The notes beneath the pieces are model-generated. The model did not search any database, was not told the origin of the DNA, and saw nothing but the letters and a program-made list of their open reading frames with translations. DNA of 64,000 nt from contig NZ_SMRT01000009.1 of the NCBI RefSeq assembly GCF_004354045.1, forward strand, positions 222,665 through 286,664, given 5' to 3'. This DNA is from Paenibacillus piri (lineage in GTDB: Bacteria > Bacillota > Bacilli > Paenibacillales > NBRC-103111). Below, one piece after another: positions 61,467 through 64,000 of this stretch; positions within the stretch are counted from its first letter, which is position 1, and each line of letters opens with the position of its first letter. Both the position numbers and the translations under genes were made by a program.

Positions 61467-62612
61467 ATGGCAATAGTCAAATCCGCCAAACCTGAAAATA
61501 TCGGGCAGCTCGTCGCGCTTGCCGACCGTATATTCCGCAAACCGGGCCAGACATCCATGGGAACCGCTTATGCGCAGCTGTTCGCCAATGAAAATGCCGA
61601 CCGGCTGCTGATGGTCGAGGAGGACGGGCAGCCGGTGTCACTGGTCGGACTGCTGCCTGCCCGACTGTCTGTCGCCGGCTGTACGATCCCTGTCGTAAGC
61701 ATGGGATCGGTTTGCACGGACATGGCCTACAGAGGCCGCAATTATGCGGATCTTCTCGTCAAACGGAGCATCGCCCGATGCGCGGAGGAAGGGGCGCAGC
61801 TGTTGCTCATCTCGGGAACGAGAGGGCTGTATCTCCGCAACGACGGCATGGAAGTGGGCGGGCTCAAACGGTTTGCGATCCGTTCCGCCGGAGAGCTGCC
61901 AAGCTCGGCTGAGACGGAAGCCTATGCAATGCGACCGTACGACGGAGCCGGGGATCGAGCGGCCATGCTGCGTTTGATGGAGTCCGACGGCGCCTACTAC
62001 ATGAGGACGGATGCCGAGCTGGAGCAGCTCATTCGCAGCGCGGCGTTTTTAAGCAACTATCCGGCGGAGCAGCATATTTGGCTGAGCTTTACGGCGGATG
62101 GGGAGGCGGCCGCGTATGCCGTGTTCGGGTCGGTCAAGAAGAAGGACGGCGAATCGGTCGTTGAAATCGTCGAATATGCGGGCGGCGACGAGGCGGTCAT
62201 TGGCCTGCTCGGTCATATTGCGGGCATGTTCGGCTTCCAGCCGCTAAGCTTCCCGGTCATGGCGGCGAGAGCGTCCCTGGCGGAAGCGCTCGTAACGGCC
62301 GGCTGCTCCTTCACGGAGGAGACGATTCCGGGGACGATTCGGATGATTGATTTTCAAGGGCTGTGGAAGACGCTGCGGCCTTATATGGAACAGCAGCTCG
62401 GCGAAGCGGCGCTTTCCGAATTAAGCCTGACCGAAGTGGGCGGCGGCTGCCGCATCGCATATAAAGGTGAAACGTTAACTGTAGGAAACCGCGGGGCAAC
62501 GGCGCTGCTGTTCAACGGCCCGTCCATCGTCGGACAAGGCGAGCTGAAGCAGGTGCTGTCCCGGATGTTTCCGCTGCCGTTTCCGTTTACGGAAAGCCTG
62601 AATTTCGTATAA
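61467..62612 (+). CDS. GNAT-family acetyltransferase, two-domain (Eis-like)
   Basis: A 381-residue protein. The N-terminal GNAT domain (about 1-140) has the acetyl-CoA loop as DMAYRGRNYADLL (around 80-92), with Arg/Gly-rich R-G-R in place of the usual Q/R-x-x-G-x-G/A. A second degenerate GNAT-like part covers about 150-280. The C-terminal 100 residues resemble an SCP2-like domain, as in Eis proteins. Acceptors in this group are amines or peptides. GCAGGGGGA lies 6 bases from ATG 61467 but touches the ATG at 61461, so the later start is better. Confidence 0.78.
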   Translation: MAIVKSAKPENIGQLVALADRIFRKPGQTSMGTAYAQLFANENADRLLMVEEDGQPVSLVGLLPARLSVAGCTIPVVSMGSVCTDMAYRGRNYADLLVKRSIARCAEEGAQLLLISGTRGLYLRNDGMEVGGLKRFAIRSAGELPSSAETEAYAMRPYDGAGDRAAMLRLMESDGAYYMRTDAELEQLIRSAAFLSNYPAEQHIWLSFTADGEAAAYAVFGSVKKKDGESVVEIVEYAGGDEAVIGLLGHIAGMFGFQPLSFPVMAARASLAEALVTAGCSFTEETIPGTIRMIDFQGLWKTLRPYMEQQLGEAALSELSLTEVGGGCRIAYKGETLTVGNRGATALLFNGPSIVGQGELKQVLSRMFPLPFPFTESLNFV

Positions 62613-62638
62613 GTTCGGCACGAATAGATAAATCGCTT

Positions 62639-62672
62639 AACCAAGCCTGACGGCTTGGTTTATTCCTTTTTC
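62639..62672 (+). terminator. Terminator of the GNAT gene
   Basis: AACCAAGCC pairs perfectly with GGCTTGGTT around a 4-base loop, followed by TATTCCTTTTT. Confidence 0.75.
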
Positions 62673-62724
62673 TTGCAATAAAACGTTTACAAATAAAAAT
62701 ATTCATCAATATGAAAAATTTGGA

Positions 62725-62812
62725 TTGACAAAAAGGGTTATATTGTTAATAATTTAGGTACATCAGGTTAACCGCTTACCCTACTTATCATACTTTACTT
62801 AAACCGGTTTAA
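62725..62812 (+). promoter_or_regulatory. Promoter and LacI-type operator before the solitary permease
   Basis: TTGACA (62725-62730) is followed 17 bases later by AATAAT (62748-62753). TTAAACCGGTTTAA at 62799-62812 is a perfect 14-bp palindrome of the LacI/GalR operator type. It shares the CGGTTT half-site with the operators before the LacI gene at 40382. Confidence 0.6.
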
Positions 62813-62855
62813 CTGACTTGCATGCTTATTGATAGAAAGGGGAGATTGAACCGGC

Positions 62856-63677
62856 ATGTGGTATTTCAAAGCCGTCGGTAAACGCAAGCTGATCGAATTT
62901 ATCATTCTCGTCATTTTTGCCGTCTTTTTTATGGGACCTTTGTTGAACCTGCTTTTGTTAGCGTTTACAGGGAAGTGGCAGTATCCGGCCGCCCTGCCGC
63001 AATCGTGGTCGCTTGATTGGTGGAAATTCGTGCTGTCCAAAGACGAGGTCGTCAAATCGATCGGGCTGTCCTTCTTAATCGCCACAATTGTAACCGCTTT
63101 ATCGATCGTTATCTGCATTCCCGCCGCATACGCTTTTGCCCGCATCCGCTTTCCGCTCAGCCGTTTTTTTCTATTCTCGTTTCTGCTGACGCACGCTTTT
63201 CCGAAAATGGGGCTGTATGTGTCCATCGCCGTATTATTTTACAAGGTAGGCTTGATGAACACCATGGCAGGCGTCGTTCTGATCCATATTGTGAACACGC
63301 TCATGTTTATGACCTGGATTCCGTCCTCTGCGTTCCGCAATGTGCATCAAGCGCAGGAGGAGTCGGCCAGAGACGTAGGGGCGAGCCCGTTCCGCGTATT
63401 TTGGAGCGTTACGTTTCCGATGGCGCTTCCGGGAATTATGGTCGCTTCGATCTTCACCTTCCTGCATTCGCTGGACGAAGCGCAGGGCACGTTCCTCGTC
63501 GGAATTCCCGATTTCCGTACGATGCCGATTGTCATGTACGCCATCATTTCCGATTATCCGAGTACGGCGGGGGCAGTCTTCTCCATCATTTTAACGCTGC
63601 CGACGATCGTTCTGCTGTTGGCTGCGCAAAGATTCGTTACGGCCGACGTCATGTCGAGCGGCTTCCAAATGAAATAA
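62856..63677 (+). CDS. ABC transporter permease, solitary
   Basis: A 273-residue inner-membrane permease with about six membrane segments. The EAA loop is EESARDVGASPFRVFWSVTF near residues 168-187. The sequence (ASIFTFLHSLDEAQGTFLVG) resembles the second permease of PotC/PhnV-type or related importers. It begins MWYFKAVGKRKLIEFIILVI after AAAGGGGAGA. No binding protein, second permease or ATPase is next to it; the IS110-type element just downstream may have replaced or displaced them, or the operon begins here and lost its remainder. Confidence 0.82.
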   Translation: MWYFKAVGKRKLIEFIILVIFAVFFMGPLLNLLLLAFTGKWQYPAALPQSWSLDWWKFVLSKDEVVKSIGLSFLIATIVTALSIVICIPAAYAFARIRFPLSRFFLFSFLLTHAFPKMGLYVSIAVLFYKVGLMNTMAGVVLIHIVNTLMFMTWIPSSAFRNVHQAQEESARDVGASPFRVFWSVTFPMALPGIMVASIFTFLHSLDEAQGTFLVGIPDFRTMPIVMYAIISDYPSTAGAVFSIILTLPTIVLLLAAQRFVTADVMSSGFQMK

Positions 63678-63872
63678 ACGACAAAAGGGCAAACGAAACC
63701 CTAAGTCCAGCGGTATGATGTCAAGTCCCTGATTCAATCGAATTGGAAATTTTCTTGGCCGTAAAGTAGATCAGTCAGGAAAAATGGACGCATCAAATCA
63801 GACCCAGCCTAAAATCCGATTTTTTACCAGAATTTTACTGGGAATCCATGAAGGACTTTGACAAAGGAGGCG
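63678..63872 (+). other. Region between the permease and the IS110 transposase end
   Basis: 195 bases without a gene. The right-hand part is probably the non-coding end of the IS110-type element; its border cannot be set because such elements have no inverted repeats. TTTTTTACCAGAATTTTACTGG near 63818-63840 holds a short CCAG..CTGG pairing. Confidence 0.4.
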
Positions 63873-63998
63873 TTATCCCTTCGCGTTGTTCACCTTCCTC
63901 CGTGGCGTATAAAGTTGGTCGTTGCGTAGCAGCACATCGACCAGACGCACAAGTTTTCTTGCCGTTAAGACGAGGGCGCGTTTGTGTTGGTGCTTGGG
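63873..63998 (-). mobile_element. IS110-family transposase, C-terminal end (cut by the window)
   Basis: On the minus strand the last 41 codons of an open frame read PKHQHKRALVLTARKLVRLV and then DVLLRNDQLYTPRR, ending in TAA at 63873-63875. The HKRALVLTARKLVRLV block is the typical C-terminus of IS110-family DEDD/serine transposases. The rest of the gene lies beyond base 64000. These elements move without terminal inverted repeats and use a bridge RNA made from their non-coding ends. Confidence 0.75.
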
Positions 63999-64000
63999 AA

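Noticed and set aside
1..64000. Toxin-antitoxin, restriction-modification, phage-defence or secondary-metabolite clusters
   Set aside because: Looked for on both strands. No nuclease, methylase, reverse transcriptase, NRPS/PKS or toxin-antitoxin pair is present; the accessory content is transport, sugar-acid metabolism, repeats and one IS110-type end.

Overview
The window looks like a chromosomal segment of a Gram-positive, Paenibacillus-type bacterium (Paenibacillaceae). This is inferred from the mix of genes: many carbohydrate ABC importers with lipoprotein binding proteins but no ATPase of their own, FCD-type GntR, LacI and AraC sugar regulators, a TagO/WecA-like transferase, the futalosine menaquinone pathway, AGGAGG-type ribosome binding sites and cre-like catabolite sites. 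No rRNA, tRNA, CRISPR array, prophage or replication origin was seen. Most of the sequence is moderately GC-rich; the first gene is visibly more AT-rich.

Layout. 0-2 kb: a pentapeptide-repeat protein cut by the window edge, then a marR gene and an SDR gene that share a 15-bp operator design. 2-10 kb: a PucR-family regulator divergent from a polyamine-type ABC importer (binding protein, two permeases, ATPase), followed by an SDR and a fumarylacetoacetate-hydrolase-family gene, which reads as uptake and breakdown of a small organic or sugar acid. 10-15.3 kb: an unknown membrane protein, DinB, Nudix, an aldo/keto reductase, and a decayed locus where a LysR gene is joined to the middle of an MFS transporter gene. 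15.5-24 kb: one 8.5-kb gene for a cyclic beta-1,2-glucan synthase-like enzyme. 24-33.4 kb: a cupin gene, then an operon of two tandem ADP-ribosylglycohydrolase-family paralogues, an LplB/YtcP-type importer, a Gfo/Idh/MocA oxidoreductase and a sugar isomerase-like protein. 33.4-36.2 kb: nested repeats, a small winged-helix protein, an orphan ParB-like protein and a GntR regulator. 36.3-40.3 kb: a zinc dehydrogenase, a KduD-like SDR, a secreted TIM-barrel-like protein and a TSUP permease. 40.4-47 kb: a LacI-controlled operon with two galactonate-dehydratase-like enzymes bracketing an ABC importer. 47-54.4 kb: repeats, VOC and cysteine-cluster proteins, mqnB-mqnD, a Fur-type promoter with a FhuF-like reductase, and MATE. 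54.4-58.5 kb: AraC, then a GntR-kdgD-gudD glucarate operon. 58.9-64 kb: tagO-like, a glycosyltransferase, GNAT, a solitary permease and the end of an IS110-family transposase.

The common theme is import and oxidative or dehydrative breakdown of sugars and sugar acids (galactonate/glucarate dehydratases, keto-deoxy-acid enzymes, SDR/MDR dehydrogenases), each unit with its own local regulator.

The least expected content is outside the genes. Three dispersed non-coding repeat families occur: (1) an ~85-bp double-hairpin repeat with about eight copies, three of them in tandem inside an operon; (2) a MITE-like element with 15-bp terminal inverted repeats and 5-bp target duplications (3 copies); (3) a ~135-bp repeat carrying a GTAACGGAC inverted repeat, both copies of which contain the MITE at different positions. 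The tandem ADP-ribosylglycohydrolase paralogues, with a TED in place of the usual TDD metal motif inside a sugar-import operon, are the best candidate for an undescribed enzyme system.
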